Of a stretch of DNA of 64,000 nt, positions 35,854 through 47,190 are shown one piece after another (the stretch's first letter is position 1; every line of letters begins with the position of its first letter). The stretch covers positions 48,136 to 112,135 of the forward strand of contig JASXTE010000128.1 in NCBI GenBank assembly GCA_030280995.1. Reading direction: 5' to 3'. Below the pieces are notes generated by a model. The model saw only the letters and a program-made list of their open reading frames with translations. It searched no databases and was not told the DNA's origin. Source of the DNA: Hemileia vastatrix. Lineage: Eukaryota; Basidiomycota; Pucciniomycetes; Pucciniales; Zaghouaniaceae. A program made the translations under genes and the position numbers.

Positions 35854-36569
35854 ATGTTCATGCTCAAAGTCTCCATCGTAGCCAGCGTCTTGCTACTTGC
35901 CAACCTCTCTTCGGTATCTGCAGATGACGGCGGAGTCTTCGCACCAATCACACCAGCTCCAGACTTTTCCAGTCCTAACGTAAGTAGCGAAAAGTTCTCA
36001 ACGAGAGACCCCTGGCTCGTCGACAGAGGTCCTTCAAATCCTCAAATCCTGGTTGCTGCCTCGCTTTCTCGACTCTCCACGTAATTGCTGACGTTTGAGA
36101 CTCTCTCTCTCTCTCCCCCCCCCCTCTAATGCTCTCTATCTCGATTTTGTTCACAGTTGAAGTGTGATGGAGCTCATGCAGGATGGTCAGGGGATTGTCA
36201 CGCTTTACAAGATCAAGGATTTCTCAATATCAACGACCCAGCGCCACCCAATCAATGGGGCAATCCGACTATTTGTTATCAGACTTGTTGCATCACTGCC
36301 AAACATACAGATGGAGATACTAAAGTAACATCTCGCGAGCTTGCAATCTGGGGTAACAACGCTCAAATGACCTGCCTTGGTGAGTTACGACCGAGTCTAC
36401 TGTCTAAGAGGTCGTCGGTTCTCTGACTTTGTTCCTCTGTTTCTTATGCGCGACTTCAGGACCCAATCTCCAAGTATGGAAATCTGCGAAAGAGGATGAT
36501 TGGAAAGCTGCTGGAGGTGGTAGCTTCACTCTGTGTTTGACGAATCCTACGGATGCGAAAAATTGCTGA
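35854..36569 (+). CDS. Small secreted eight-cysteine protein, 152 aa
   Basis: Exons 35854-35979, 36157-36379 and 36460-36569 (459 nt). The signal peptide is MFMLKVSIVASVLLLANLSS, with cleavage probably near VSA-DD. The mature part has eight cysteines: LKCDGAHAGWSGDC, TICYQTCCITAK, MTCLG, LCLTN and a final NC before the stop. An even cysteine number with a terminal Cys suggests a disulphide-knotted extracellular protein. Intron 1 lies right before the first Cys, separating the leader from the mature domain. No family recognised; possible effector or cell-surface protein. Confidence 0.78.
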
Positions 36570-37136
36570 TAGGTTTAGCGATGTGTTGACAGCTATGAGA
36601 GGGGTTCGATTCTTCTTCTCATCTTTGTATCCTGTGACCAGACTGAATTGCAGTTTTAAGTTATTTTGACTCTTGAGACTCAACGTATTGCTTTGCCTGA
36701 TGATTTTGCAGTTGTCTTTGACTCTAAACGAGAGAGCGAGCGAAGCGGTGACAGACGACGAGACCTTCGCTGGCTCTCTGCTAAAGCTTCATACAAGAGA
36801 ATGCAAAGTGCAGCCGAGCTTAAGAGAGTAACAACTCAAAGTCAGACGAAAGGTGGTCGTTTTGAGATGCCTAAGTGAACTTCGCAACGCTAGTAACCTC
36901 TGCTGAAAAGTAGAAAGAGCTGAACATGGCAACGATTGTATTGACGGAAGATCATGAGACAAGAGACGTAGAGACAAAGACAATGTGAAAAATGTGACAC
37001 TAAGGTAAAGTTGTATATCAAAGACATTCGAGGAAACAGACATTGACTGTGAGGAAACGGTTATGAACATTCGTAGAGTCGTAAAGAGAGGAAAGATGTA
37101 TTAGAGCAATGTAAACGATATATAACCACCTACTTT
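36570..37136. other. Convergent intergenic region
   Basis: 3' flanks of the eight-cysteine gene and the 757-aa gene. A short open frame on the plus strand around 36666-36878 has no support. Confidence 0.5.
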
Positions 37137-39670
37137 TTATTCTTCATCATCCAAATCTTCATTCATAGCTCTGTCCGCTTCAGCCAAGATCTCCGCCAAT
37201 GATTTCTTTTGACTTGGTTCAGCCTTGGAACTCTCTCCTAAATCTTTAGTCGCCGAAGTTGATGAAGATGGTTCGGAATGATCAGAGATGTTTGGCTTTG
37301 TTGAGGTTGGATCATCAAGGTGAAGGTCATCTTTAGAAGTGATGGGTGTTGCTGAACCGTTGGCTGAAAGATCTCTTGGAGTTGTTTCGTCGAGAAGAGG
37401 TTGTTCTACTTCTTTCTCATGTTGGATTTCGTCTCTAACGCCATTTGAAGATTCTTCTTCGTTAACTTCTTCTGATTTCACCGCTTTTGGTTCGATTCCA
37501 TTCTCCTTAGATTCCGACGATGGAAGTTTTTGAAGATCTCCATCTTGATTTCCGGACTCTTCTTTCTCAATCACTCCATTCTCTCTCTCTTCCTTTTTCT
37601 CGATTTCCTCGCTCTTTCCTCCACTATCCTCAGTTGTATCATTCTGCGCCTTTTCACTTAGAATTCCCTCCGATTGATCTACCACTTCATCCTTTCCAAA
37701 CTTCTCCTCGGAGTCGTCAACCTTTTCTGTTTCGATTTGAGGTTTTGCTTCTTCTGTCTTCTGTTCCCCTTCTACAGGATCGACTTGAGCTTCCTTCTCT
37801 GACTCGTTCAGATCTTTTCCCGATTCCTCATCTAATTTCGTCGAAGTTGGATCTTGATCTAACTCTGGATTTCCTTCACTCTCCAACTTCACTACCTTCG
37901 GTTCTTCTGTTCCCTTTTCGTTTTCGTTTACGTCTGATTTCTCTTTGATTAAAGAAGTTTTCGTGATACCAAGATCGGTTCTAGTCTCATCGGAAGTTTT
38001 GGAGTCCTTTTGAGATGAAACGAAATTGGAAGCTGAGGAAGAAGGTTTTGATTTGGATCGAGAAGCCTTTGATTGCAGAGCGTTCTTAGCTGGAGATGAA
38101 GTTGAAGTTGAAGTTGAAGTTGCCCCGCGTTTGAGAGGAGTAGAAGCATTCGACGACTGAGGCTTGTTACTGATAGTTGAACTTGAAGCTGTCGTGACTG
38201 GTTTTCTCGATCCATTCGCATTCGAAGAACTACTTTTGGCAACAGCAGGTAAAGAACCAGCTCTGGGATCAGCAACTTTGGTGGTCGAACGAACTGATGA
38301 ACTAGTTGGAGCTCTATTCGAAGATGAAGGAGTTTTGTTTGGAGTGGAATTTGAAGTCGGTTTACTAGGAGTTGAGCTAATTGCAGGTTTCGGTTTGGAG
38401 GTGGAATTCAACGTCGAAGGTCCTGTTCTATTTGAGCTAGGAGTGGTATTCTTGACAGCGGGGTTTGCAGTGGAAATAGAAGGCTTATTTGGAGTTGAGC
38501 TCGAATTGGTAGCTACTTTCGCTTCTGATGGAGTAGAACTTGGAACTGTAGGTTTCCTGACAGTCGTAGAAGAAGAAGTAGCTGAGGAAGACGAAATGTT
38601 GGAAGGTGTTTGACTAGTTGAAACTTTTGATGAGGGAGTAGATGATTTGGAGATTCCAGTTGAGACTTTTGACGAAGGAGTAGTTGTTGTTTTGGAGATT
38701 GGATTCTTACTTGGAGTGGATCCAACAGTAGAAGAAGATTTACTCGTTGAGACTGAACCGCTATTTGAAGGAGTGATACTACTTTTATTTCTAGAAGCCG
38801 AAGTATTTCTAGAATGATTGACAATCGAATCCTTGGTTCCATTACCAATTGAACTCCTAGCTTTAGCCTGAGAAGAAGCTGTAGGTTTCGTAGCATTTCC
38901 ACTCGATTCTTTGGTTAGAGTCGTACTTGGTCTTCTAGTAATTGATGATTCTGACTCTCTCGCTTTCCCTTTGCTATCAACTTTTGACTTTTCTTCTTTG
39001 GTTTTCTCTTCATTCCCTTGGACTTTGATTCCTTGATCAACTCCTCCCACTTTGGATGTTGAATTGATCGAAGGTTTGGAACCAACTTTGGTTTCCGAGA
39101 TTGGAGAGATTTCATTTTCCAATTCCAATTCTAATTTGGATTGACTTGGTGTGATTGGATTTGATCCGGAAGATGGATTTGGTAGAGGTTTGTTGGTTGA
39201 TAAGGCGTTTGGCGGAGAGGTAGTAGCCTAGAGGGTGCAGGAGAGATAGAGTAGAGACGGAAAGATCAGCTACTCTGGGTTCGATGTTGATGGTATGATT
39301 TGAGATATAGAAGGATGATATCCCTCGTATCACTAATGCAATTCATTGTTCCATTGCTTCTAACAAAGAGCCATGATTGCTGGATCTGGACATGCCTTCT
39401 TGAATCCATCCCTTCCCCCTTCTATACTCAACGCCTACAGCTATCCTCGATCCATTCTAGTCTCTGCATCCAGATTATACTACTCACGATCCCATCGAGA
39501 CTAGGTCTGTTCCCATCCAGAGAGAATCTACCTGCAGCGTTGCTACTCCTGCTTCCACTACTTCTTCTAGCTTCGTCCTCCTTTTCCGCCTTGTCTGCGT
39601 CTGCCAGATTCTGGAATCTTGCGATTAAAGAAGAGACTGCTTCTCTCTTTCTCTCATCTGGAAGTGGCAT
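37137..39670 (-). CDS. Ser/Thr/Pro-rich disordered protein, 757 aa
   Basis: Exons 39670-39488 and 39227-37137 (2274 nt). The first exon encodes a compact conserved-looking motif, MPLPDERKREAVSSLIARFQ, then NLADADKAEKEDEARR. The second exon is almost wholly low complexity: a Ser/Thr/Pro/Asn/Lys-rich region of about 350 residues with many SSTPSK-like repeats, then a Glu/Lys/Asp-rich region. It ends in a short helix, KSLAEILAEADRAMNEDLDD. The SLIARFQ leader and the terminal acidic helix look like short interaction motifs on a long disordered tether. No family assigned. Unlike the neighbouring HMG gene, this repetitive frame of 2 kb is uninterrupted. Confidence 0.75.
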
Positions 39671-40360
39671 TCTGATTGTCAAAGTGTTGTTGTGTTGCTG
39701 TGAGCGATAGAGAGGACAAGATCCAATCATCACAGCAAGAGGCTCTCGATCGCCATTTCGTCACTCTCAAACAAAGTGGTTCAAATCGACAGAGGAAATA
39801 GCATTTTTTCTATAGCCCACGTCAAAAGAGCCAAAGGAACGTCGTGGGAGATTTTGGTTGAGTAGAAAGTTCAATCAAGGTCTGGGCTTGCGCCATGCAG
39901 TCTATGCCATCTGGTGCAGCGTCGTGAGGATCGAGGCAGATTGAAGAGGAGATGAATAAATTGGTTTTTCTGATGCGAGCAAGAGAGCAGAGAGAGGCAG
40001 ACGAGGCAGAAGAAGGCAGACAGGCCCAAGGAAATTGCTTTCTCTCGTTTGCCTCTTCCCTTTTGCCTATTGCCTACAGCCATCCCATCCGCCACAAATC
40101 CCACTCAACTCAGCAAAGCAACCAAGAGACCTAAAAATACATAACTCTCCTTTGCAAATCACGGGAGCTCACTCAGCCAGCTCACTTCAAGTCGCGCGCG
40201 TTTAAGATTCAGTAGACAGAGAAGAGGCAGTAGGCAGACCTTCCCCCGCTTAACCTTCAGTAGTCTCTCCCTCTGTCTCTGTCTCTCTCTAGGAAAAGGT
40301 ACGGGATAGCCTTTGAATTAGGGTGCTGAACCTTGATTCTAGCCTTGAATAGGATCAAGA
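39671..40360. promoter_or_regulatory. Divergent promoter, 757-aa gene / HMG-box gene
   Basis: 690 bp without a supported gene; CT repeats near 40264-40290 precede the HMG-box start. Confidence 0.45.
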
Positions 40361-43300
40361 ATGGAAGAACATCATCAGTATTATCAACAACCTTCTTCCT
40401 CTTCTTCCGATAACTCTACTCATCCTTCAAATCAGCAACACTCTCATCTTCACAATCCTACTTCCTCTCATCCATTCGCTCATCCTTCTTCTACTTCTAA
40501 TCTCAACAATCTACAATCTAGACAATATCAACCACACCCTCAACAACAACAAGGTAGAGGAGACACTCATTCCAACCAACCCACTACCACTACCACTACC
40601 ACTCAACAGCAACAACTACCTTCAGTCTTCAATCCTGCTTCTAATCCAAACAGCAATCCAAACGCGTCTCCTTCTTTATCTCACAGAGGTTCAATTCAAT
40701 CCCAATCACCTTCATTGAGTCATCAATCCTATCATCATCAACAGCAACAGCAGGTACAGAGGAACAACTCTATCCCCAATCCTCATCCCTCCAATTCAGA
40801 CTTCTATCCTCAAACTCAGAGAAGCAATTCTTATTCTCATTCAAGCCAAACCAACTATTCAAATAGTCATCATGAAGTTGCTTCCAATCAGATCCAATCT
40901 CCAAGACTGGCAGGTGGGAACTCTTCTGCATCTGCAGGATCAGAAATCAGACCATCGCCTCAGATGCAACCTAGCGTCATGAATCCTAGTTCGGGTGGCG
41001 TTGGAGAGGTGGGAATAATGATGGTAGATATCCTGGTGAAACTGGAGTTGGCAATCCGAATGGAGTCAGAGGATCAGAGATGGCAGGTCCTTCTTCTGCA
41101 ACCTCTTCTTCGAATCAAGAAATGGACGGAAACAGAAGTAGTGGAAATGGTCAGAACACTCATTCGATTCCAAATGAGATGAGTTATCATTCCAATTCAG
41201 GAGGCTTCGATCTTCATCCAGGAGGAGGAGGTGGAGCTGCATCTTCTTCTTTCCCTCCAATGCAAGAAGCAAGAGGTAATCCGAATGCTGGGAATCATTA
41301 CGCTCATCAACCTTCGATGTATCATCATCAATTCCAACCGAATACTCCAATAGAAGAAACATCTGGAGATCAAAGACCAAATAAAAAGAGAAAATCTTCT
41401 GCAAGTCAAGAATCCTATCCTCATTCTCAACCTCCTCAACCACAATCGAATAATATGCCACCAGTCAACCATTCTTATCCGCCACAGCATCAACATCATT
41501 CACCATATCCTTATCCTGACCCAGTTTCAAGTTCAGCAATGTCAGCTTATGGACATCATCCTACTTCTTCTTATTCGACTGGAATGTATCCTCATTCTCA
41601 CATGTATCCAAACGGAACTTTGGCAAGTCCTTCTGGAATGACTCCTTCTTATCCTTATGGAGCTGGTTATGGTTGTCCTTCTGGTGATCCTTATTTCTCA
41701 ACCTCAAACTCAAGGGATTCCCTCGAATCCAGGTGGATCTACTTCTCAACTTCAAAGGTCCAATTCGGTCTCTTCTTCTTCGGAAAATGGTGGAATGGTT
41801 CCACCAACTACTTCTCAACAGCAACAGCAAGCAGCAGCAGCAAGGTTCAACAACAGCAAGCTCAAAATTCGCAATTTGGTTATCATCCTTATGGATATCC
41901 TCAAAATATGAGATACTCACCTCAAAATATGAATCTTCATTCTTATCCTCCTCCTCATCCACAAGGAGGAGAATTCCATCCTTATCATTCTCATCATCAT
42001 CTTTTGGCCCCCTCAACCCAATTACGGTTATGGTCATGTCGCTCATCCTCCACCTCATCCTTCTTCTGGAGTCCATAGTAATGGATTTCCATCCTCATCA
42101 TCAACAACAACAACAGCAGCAACAACTTCCTTCGAGTGGTAGATCTGGTAGTATGAGTGCTGGTGGGAAATCAACGGAACCAAATCCAAAGTTGAAACCC
42201 AATCCAACTTCTGTCCCTTCAAATTCATCAGCAGTCGTTACTGGAAAAGAAAGCCAAAAAGAAATCTCCTCCTCCAGCTCCAATTCCAAAAGCTCCTACG
42301 AAATCTCAATTAAATCCACCAAAGAAATCCCCTTCTGCATGGCAATTATATTTCGCGGATGATTTAGCTGAATATAAAAAAGAATATGAATCAAGGAGAT
42401 AAATTAAATGTTGCTCAAGTTGCAAAAGAAGCTGCTCTAAGATATAAGGAAATTTCTAAAGATACAAAGGAAAGTTAATAAAACCAAAGCTGAGGAATTG
42501 AAAAAAGTTTGGGAAAAGGAAATGAATGATTGGAAGGAAACTTTATCTCCAAAGGATATAGCTCAAGAGAATTTGTTTAGATCTGCTCAGAGAAAAAGCT
42601 GGGAAAAGTAGGAAATCAAACATTAAAGATCCAAATGCTCCTCAAAAACCTCTTAGTGCTTATTTTTTATTTTTGAGAGAAATTAGATCGGATGATAGGT
42701 TACAAAAGGAAATTTTTAATGATGAACATGAAACTACTAGACAGAGCGTTTTGGCTGCTACTAAATGGAGATCGATGACTGCTGAGGAAAAAGAATGTGA
42801 GTGATTTCGAAATCCTTCGGACTTCGGGTAGACCATCCGCTTTTTCGATTCATGATGTTAATTCGAAGAATCCGTTTGTTCATTCTACCAACAGCCTTAT
42901 CTAGCTCAGGCTGAATCAGACAAGGATCGCTTACGACGCTGCGAGACGTCAATACGATGTAAGTTTGCTTGTTTTATCTTCTCGTTCTCTCTTCTTTTGA
43001 ATGAGATTCTGATCTTTAGGCGCGCATGCATTCTTCCTCATCTTTCTTCCAGATCGAAAAAGGTCTTATAGATCCTTCGACTCCAGTTCCTCCCAAACGT
43101 AAAAGGACTCATACTCTCAAATCGAACGCTGGAGCAAGTGGTTTCGACTTCTAGTTACTACTTCCACCAACGCTACTACAACTGGAGAAGCAAGCGGATC
43201 CGGCACTGGAAATTCAAACATCAATCCTGGAGATGGAGCTTTGGTAGCAACTCCAAGTGAAATCGATGAGGATCATGATGATATTCCTGACGCTGAAATG

Positions 43301-44116
43301 AGTGGAGACTTCTCAAATGAAGCTATTGGGAATGGAAATGAATGAATTGGACATGGAGGAATTGATGAGAAATCATCAAGAGAATTCTGAAGATCAGAGA
43401 GACAAAGGGAAAGAGAAAGAGAAAGATTCTAATCTTTCCAAAGGTGAAGATTTGAAGAACTCTTTGGCAAAGTCTACTCCTCAAGTCCAAGTCGAAACCA
43501 AATCAGAAAGTACCGATCCAACCTCTAACGTTTTCCACTGGTAGTGCTTCTCAGATCAAGCCTGAAGTCTCGACTGATATCAGACCCAATCAGGAAGTCT
43601 CTCAGAATCAGAACCACAACGAAAACGATTCAATTCAATCCAAACGATTTAGATCATCCTAGTAGTCATAGTCAAGATCAAAATGATGGAAACCCAGATG
43701 ATTCTCTCAATTTAGACTTTGACCCAAATGACATTGGAAGAAATGGCAATGGAAATGAATGTCGATGGAATGACATTTGATTTATCTTCTATTCAATCCT
43801 CAAATCAAGATGGGAAATGAACAGAATAATCATCATTCTCTCATTGGAAATGGAAATGGGAATGGGAATGATACTTTCGTTTAAATCTAACTCTGATGAC
43901 TTTCTTTCAAACTCAAATTCAAGTGTTCAACCTAGTTCGATGACATCGATTGATCATCAACAGAATCAATCTTCAACAATGTCTCATGAATCATCAACTC
44001 ATCAAAATGTATCAATTCCTGATCAAAATCAAAAAGATCAACAACAAGCAGACGAAAGTTTGGGTCAAAATGCAAATGATTCTGGAAACTTGATTCCTTC
44101 TTCCTCTTCTTCTTGA
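40361..44116 (+). pseudogene. Tandem HMG-box DNA-binding protein (Ixr1-like layout), many frameshifts
   Basis: Starts MEEHHQYYQQPSSSSSDNST. A long Gln/His/Ser/Asn/Pro-rich region is followed by two HMG boxes: box 1 with KKSPSAWQLYFADDLAEYKK (about 42324-42480) and box 2 with DPNAPQKPLSAYFLFLREIR (about 42630-42960). A KRKR basic segment and an acidic Asn/Gln-rich tail end at 44116. Q-rich leader plus two tandem boxes is the layout of yeast Ixr1; orthology is inference. Two introns are intact (about 42800-42892 and 42960-43052). The frame is broken by more than ten single-base shifts, e.g. near 41010, 41690, 41860, 42395, 42468, 42593, 42929, 43155 and 43325. Each can be repaired by one base, e.g. 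DRYDAARRQYD with one T removed near 42929. Dead gene or poor consensus; the flanking 757-aa gene is clean. Confidence 0.8.
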
Positions 44117-44270
44117 AGTCTCGATAGTCTCTATGTAGGTAGACTACTCGTCACTACTACTTGGACAAGATGAAACTTAACTTGATTCCTTCTTCCTCTT
44201 CTTCTTGAAGTCTCGATAGTCTCTATGTAGGTAGACTACTCGTCACTACTACTTGGACAAGATGAAACTT
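44087..44270. repeat. Perfect 92-bp tandem duplication
   Basis: 44087-44178 and 44179-44270 are identical over 92 bp (both begin AACTTGATTCC and end GATGAAACTT). The first copy contains the last codons and the stop of the HMG-box gene; the second lies in its 3' flank. No sequence difference suggests a very recent event or an assembly artefact. Confidence 0.92.
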
Positions 44271-45414
44271 CAAATGGAATGGACGGAAGAGTTCAAATCT
44301 TTCAAATACCTTCTCGTTCTCTCTCTTTCTGTCTCCGTCTCTTTTACCCGCTTCTCTAATGTTTCTCTCTTGTTCTAATCGCGCGCAATCTCTTCACTGG
44401 CAACATATTGCTTTCGGTCATTCTTGTCTTTCTCTTTTCAAACTTCTGGTCTTGCAATCGTGACCCTTTTCTTCTTCATTTTCGTGTTTCCCATACCCTC
44501 CTCTGCTATCTCTCTCTCTCTCTCTCTTTGCCTTCATTCGCTGTTCCTTTTTCAAGTCAGACCATCTCTAGTTGTATCTGTAGTTTAGCCCGGCGTTGAA
44601 AACTTGGTCCCAAAAGAACGTCTTGTTTTGTCGGATTGGAGACTTGCTTCGCAGCGAAACTGACTGTGTCGTTCCGGATGTTCTGATCTCTGAAGAGAGT
44701 TGCGCTCCATCGGAACGTTTTTCCGGATTTGAAATAGGATTTAAAACACAAGCCTGAACAGAGCCGATAGAGGCTTCGAAAGACGACAGATCTAGAAAAC
44801 AGCGCGGAGACATTGACTTGCTCTCTTTCCACCTTCTTCAAGAAAAGTTGGAGCGGGAAAGGGCCAAGACTTGAATTTATCATGAAGCTATCATTCGGTT
44901 CGAAATGAGTCATTTTGAGCGAAAGGATATCGGTAAGAGTCAGTGACGAGCTTTCTCTCTCTCAGGGAGTCAGGGAGCAGCTTTTTCTCTTCACGGAGCA
45001 AGGACGGAGCCAGCCAAGGTAGAGTAGAGCTCAAGAACGATGAAGAATGACCAAAGCTCAAACGCTTTCTATTCGTCCAGATCGACTCGAAATGAGTCTT
45101 TCAAGGTGAGAGCGAGTCGGAAAGAGTGGATGAGTCGGAGGACCTTTGGCAGTTCGAGTAAAATACCACCAAGTCCCGAAAAGCGTGGCACTCTCCCTGA
45201 ATAGTTAGCACAGTGAAGCTCGACAAGAGAGCTGCAGCCACTCGGCTGCCCTCTTGCGTCTTGGTTTGAAAGGCTTGCTTCTTCGTTCGTCAGTCTCTCT
45301 CTAGGGTCGCGCCCATGAGTAATGAGAAGATACTAGATCTCTCGGCTTTGTTAGACTGTCTTTTAACTCTCTAGGGTCGAGGCCCATTCAGAGGCTTATA
45401 GTTACTTATTTCAG
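44271..45414. other. Long intergenic region
   Basis: About 1.1 kb without a supported gene. A 118-residue minus-strand frame at 44913-44557 has no domain and is discounted. CT-repeat near 44510-44530. Two imperfect copies of CTCTCTAGGGTCG(C/A)GGCCCAT-like sequence lie at about 45296 and 45367. Confidence 0.45.
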
Positions 45415-45560
45415 AGTGTTATTTGCTGGATAAAACCACTCTATCCTATCATCCTTTGTCCACAACGCGACTTCGAACCACTTCAAATAATCATCCAAAA
45501 TCTCCTCCCTGACTTTTTCGTCTCCTTTACAATTACTCAAAACTTCCTTCCTAGATTCAA
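45415..45560 (-). pseudogene. Duplicated 3' end of the lipoate-ligase gene
   Basis: This matches 47148-47285, the last codons and 3' flank of the gene at 47191-49090, in the same orientation. It reads RKEVLSNCKGDEKVREEILD then [10 protein letters not shown], against [20 protein letters not shown] and [10 protein letters not shown] in the gene. The stop TAG has become TGG. No other part of the ligase is present here. Confidence 0.85.
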
Positions 45561-45690
45561 CCCCCGCTTCTTTGATCTATGTATGCTGGAATGAACTTTT
45601 CAGTACTTCAGAGTCACTTTATGTGTGGAAAAGAGAAAGCGCATGCAAATACAAGAGACTTGTCAGTGACAGGAATCGCAATTTATGAGC

Positions 45691-46931
45691 TCAAGTAATG
45701 CTGTTCTCACCCTTGTACATCTCAATGAACCCATTCGGTCCTTGCGAAATATAAAGAACCGAATCGTCTTGAGAGAATTCAGGATGAATGTTGACTCCGT
45801 AACCAGTAACTCCCGAGAGAGTTTGATATTGAGAACTCCATGGTCCATACGCCGTGTCTCCAACGAACATGCTAGAGAATGACAATCAATGACAAGGGAG
45901 TAAAGACGAGTCAGCAGTATTCCCATTGGCGGACTTTTGTAGAGACGAGAGTTCAGCTCGAGAGCTCTACGAACTCACTTCATGTAGCTTTGAAAGGCGT
46001 TGCAGAAGATGAGGTACTTGCCCAGGTAGGAATTGAAGGTACTTGAGCCATAGACAGAACAACCTTCGATTCCAGGACCTGACTGACCTTCTTGTGTCTT
46101 CATTCCGTAAGTTGTTTGATCAGCAGCTGGAATTCCATTCGTCTTGGACCAAGTTTGAGAGTCATACTCGAGCCATTCATAAGAATTGATGTCGAAGGCT
46201 TGAGATGTCTGAGCTCTAGCCACAGCCAAACCGTTCGGTCCACTTTGAGAATAGACGTAAATGTATCCTTCAGCCGCCAGAATGGAATGAAGACCGAATT
46301 GAAGAGCAGAACCATCGCTGACTAGAGCTCCAGTACGAGTGGCGACAGGTTGAGGAGAACCATTTGTGACTTTGATGATTCCATTTCCTTTGTTGACGAT
46401 GTTTTTGTAGCAATTAGAGTTTGGATCGCTCGATCTAAAAATCTCAAAGACGAATCCAATTCCAGTATTATCATCGATTGCTGCGATGTTAGAAGTGTCC
46501 ATTCCATAAGCGTTACAATCATCTGCGACTCCAGGCCTTCCATCTGAATCGATAGGCTTTGCAAAATCGACGTTTGATAAGTCGTTGATCCCATCAGTCA
46601 CCACATCCAAAGGTGAGTTAACGTCTGCATAGAGAGCAGCTCCATCAGAAAAGCCAATAAATCTCGATCCTTGAGAAGAGACGTCACCGAAATTCCAGAA
46701 AGTCTTGCCACCGATAGTAGAAGTTCTTCCTTTGTCCCATCCTAGAGGTCCTCCTTCGGGAGGTCCATGAAATGTAGTGGCGTTGATATACCCTACCGAT
46801 TCTATCGTCCATTTGCTGCCTTTGTCATTCTGGAAAGTTGCTGGATCTGGAAGAGATGCGGCTCTCTTGTTGAGCGATGCGCAAGAGACTGAGACAGCGC
46901 TGAGAGCGAAAAATGCAAGGACGAACTTCAT
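45691..46931 (-). CDS. Secreted DUF4185-type beta-propeller protein, 377 aa
   Basis: Exons 46931-45979 and 45871-45691 (1134 nt). Signal peptide MKFVLAFFALSAVSVSCA, then a KR dibasic site that could be cut in the Golgi. Propeller-like repeats with WNFGDVSS, IAAIDDNTGIGFVFEIF and YIYVYSQSGPNGLAVARA end in VLYISQGPNGFIEMY, which fits DUF4185, a five-bladed-propeller family related to glycoside-hydrolase folds. A sugar-directed activity is possible but not shown. Stop chosen at the unspliced end (YKGENSIT); a donor-like GGTGAG just before it has no good partner exon. The gene is bracketed by direct repeats of the lipoate-ligase 3' end. Confidence 0.75.
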
Positions 46932-47190
46932 GATTAGTTGGAGTTCGATCAAGTTGATAAAAGAATGAGGTTTATATAGACCTGCTCGTTGCCGCAATCT
47001 TGCCAGTCGAGATCCTGCATTGGCAAAGGTTTGAATATCAACGCAGGAATCAGATAGAATCACTGCAAGACGATCATCGAGAAAATCCACAATTGATGCG
47101 TTTGATGATGATGACATACGAGAACGTTTCCTTGTTGCATATTTCACAGTGTTATTTGCTGAATAAACCTATCATTCTATCAAATCTCGT

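Noticed and set aside
36102..36125. CT-repeat followed by a C run as a possible mobile-element end
   Set aside because: Simple-sequence polypyrimidine tract just upstream of a normal splice acceptor; no terminal repeats. Similar tracts occur at 8780-8800 and 44510.
36600..36620. tRNA B-box-like GGGTTCGATTC
   Set aside because: No A box at the right distance and no acceptor or anticodon stem can be drawn; similar matches near 18545, 45474 and 54391 also fail.
37339..38613. Long plus-strand open frames opposite the 757-aa gene
   Set aside because: They arise from the repetitive Ser/Thr/Glu codons of the real minus-strand gene and encode low-complexity mirror peptides.
44557..44913. Minus-strand open frame of 118 residues
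   Set aside because: No domain, no splice partners, composition unlike neighbouring coding DNA; treated as chance.
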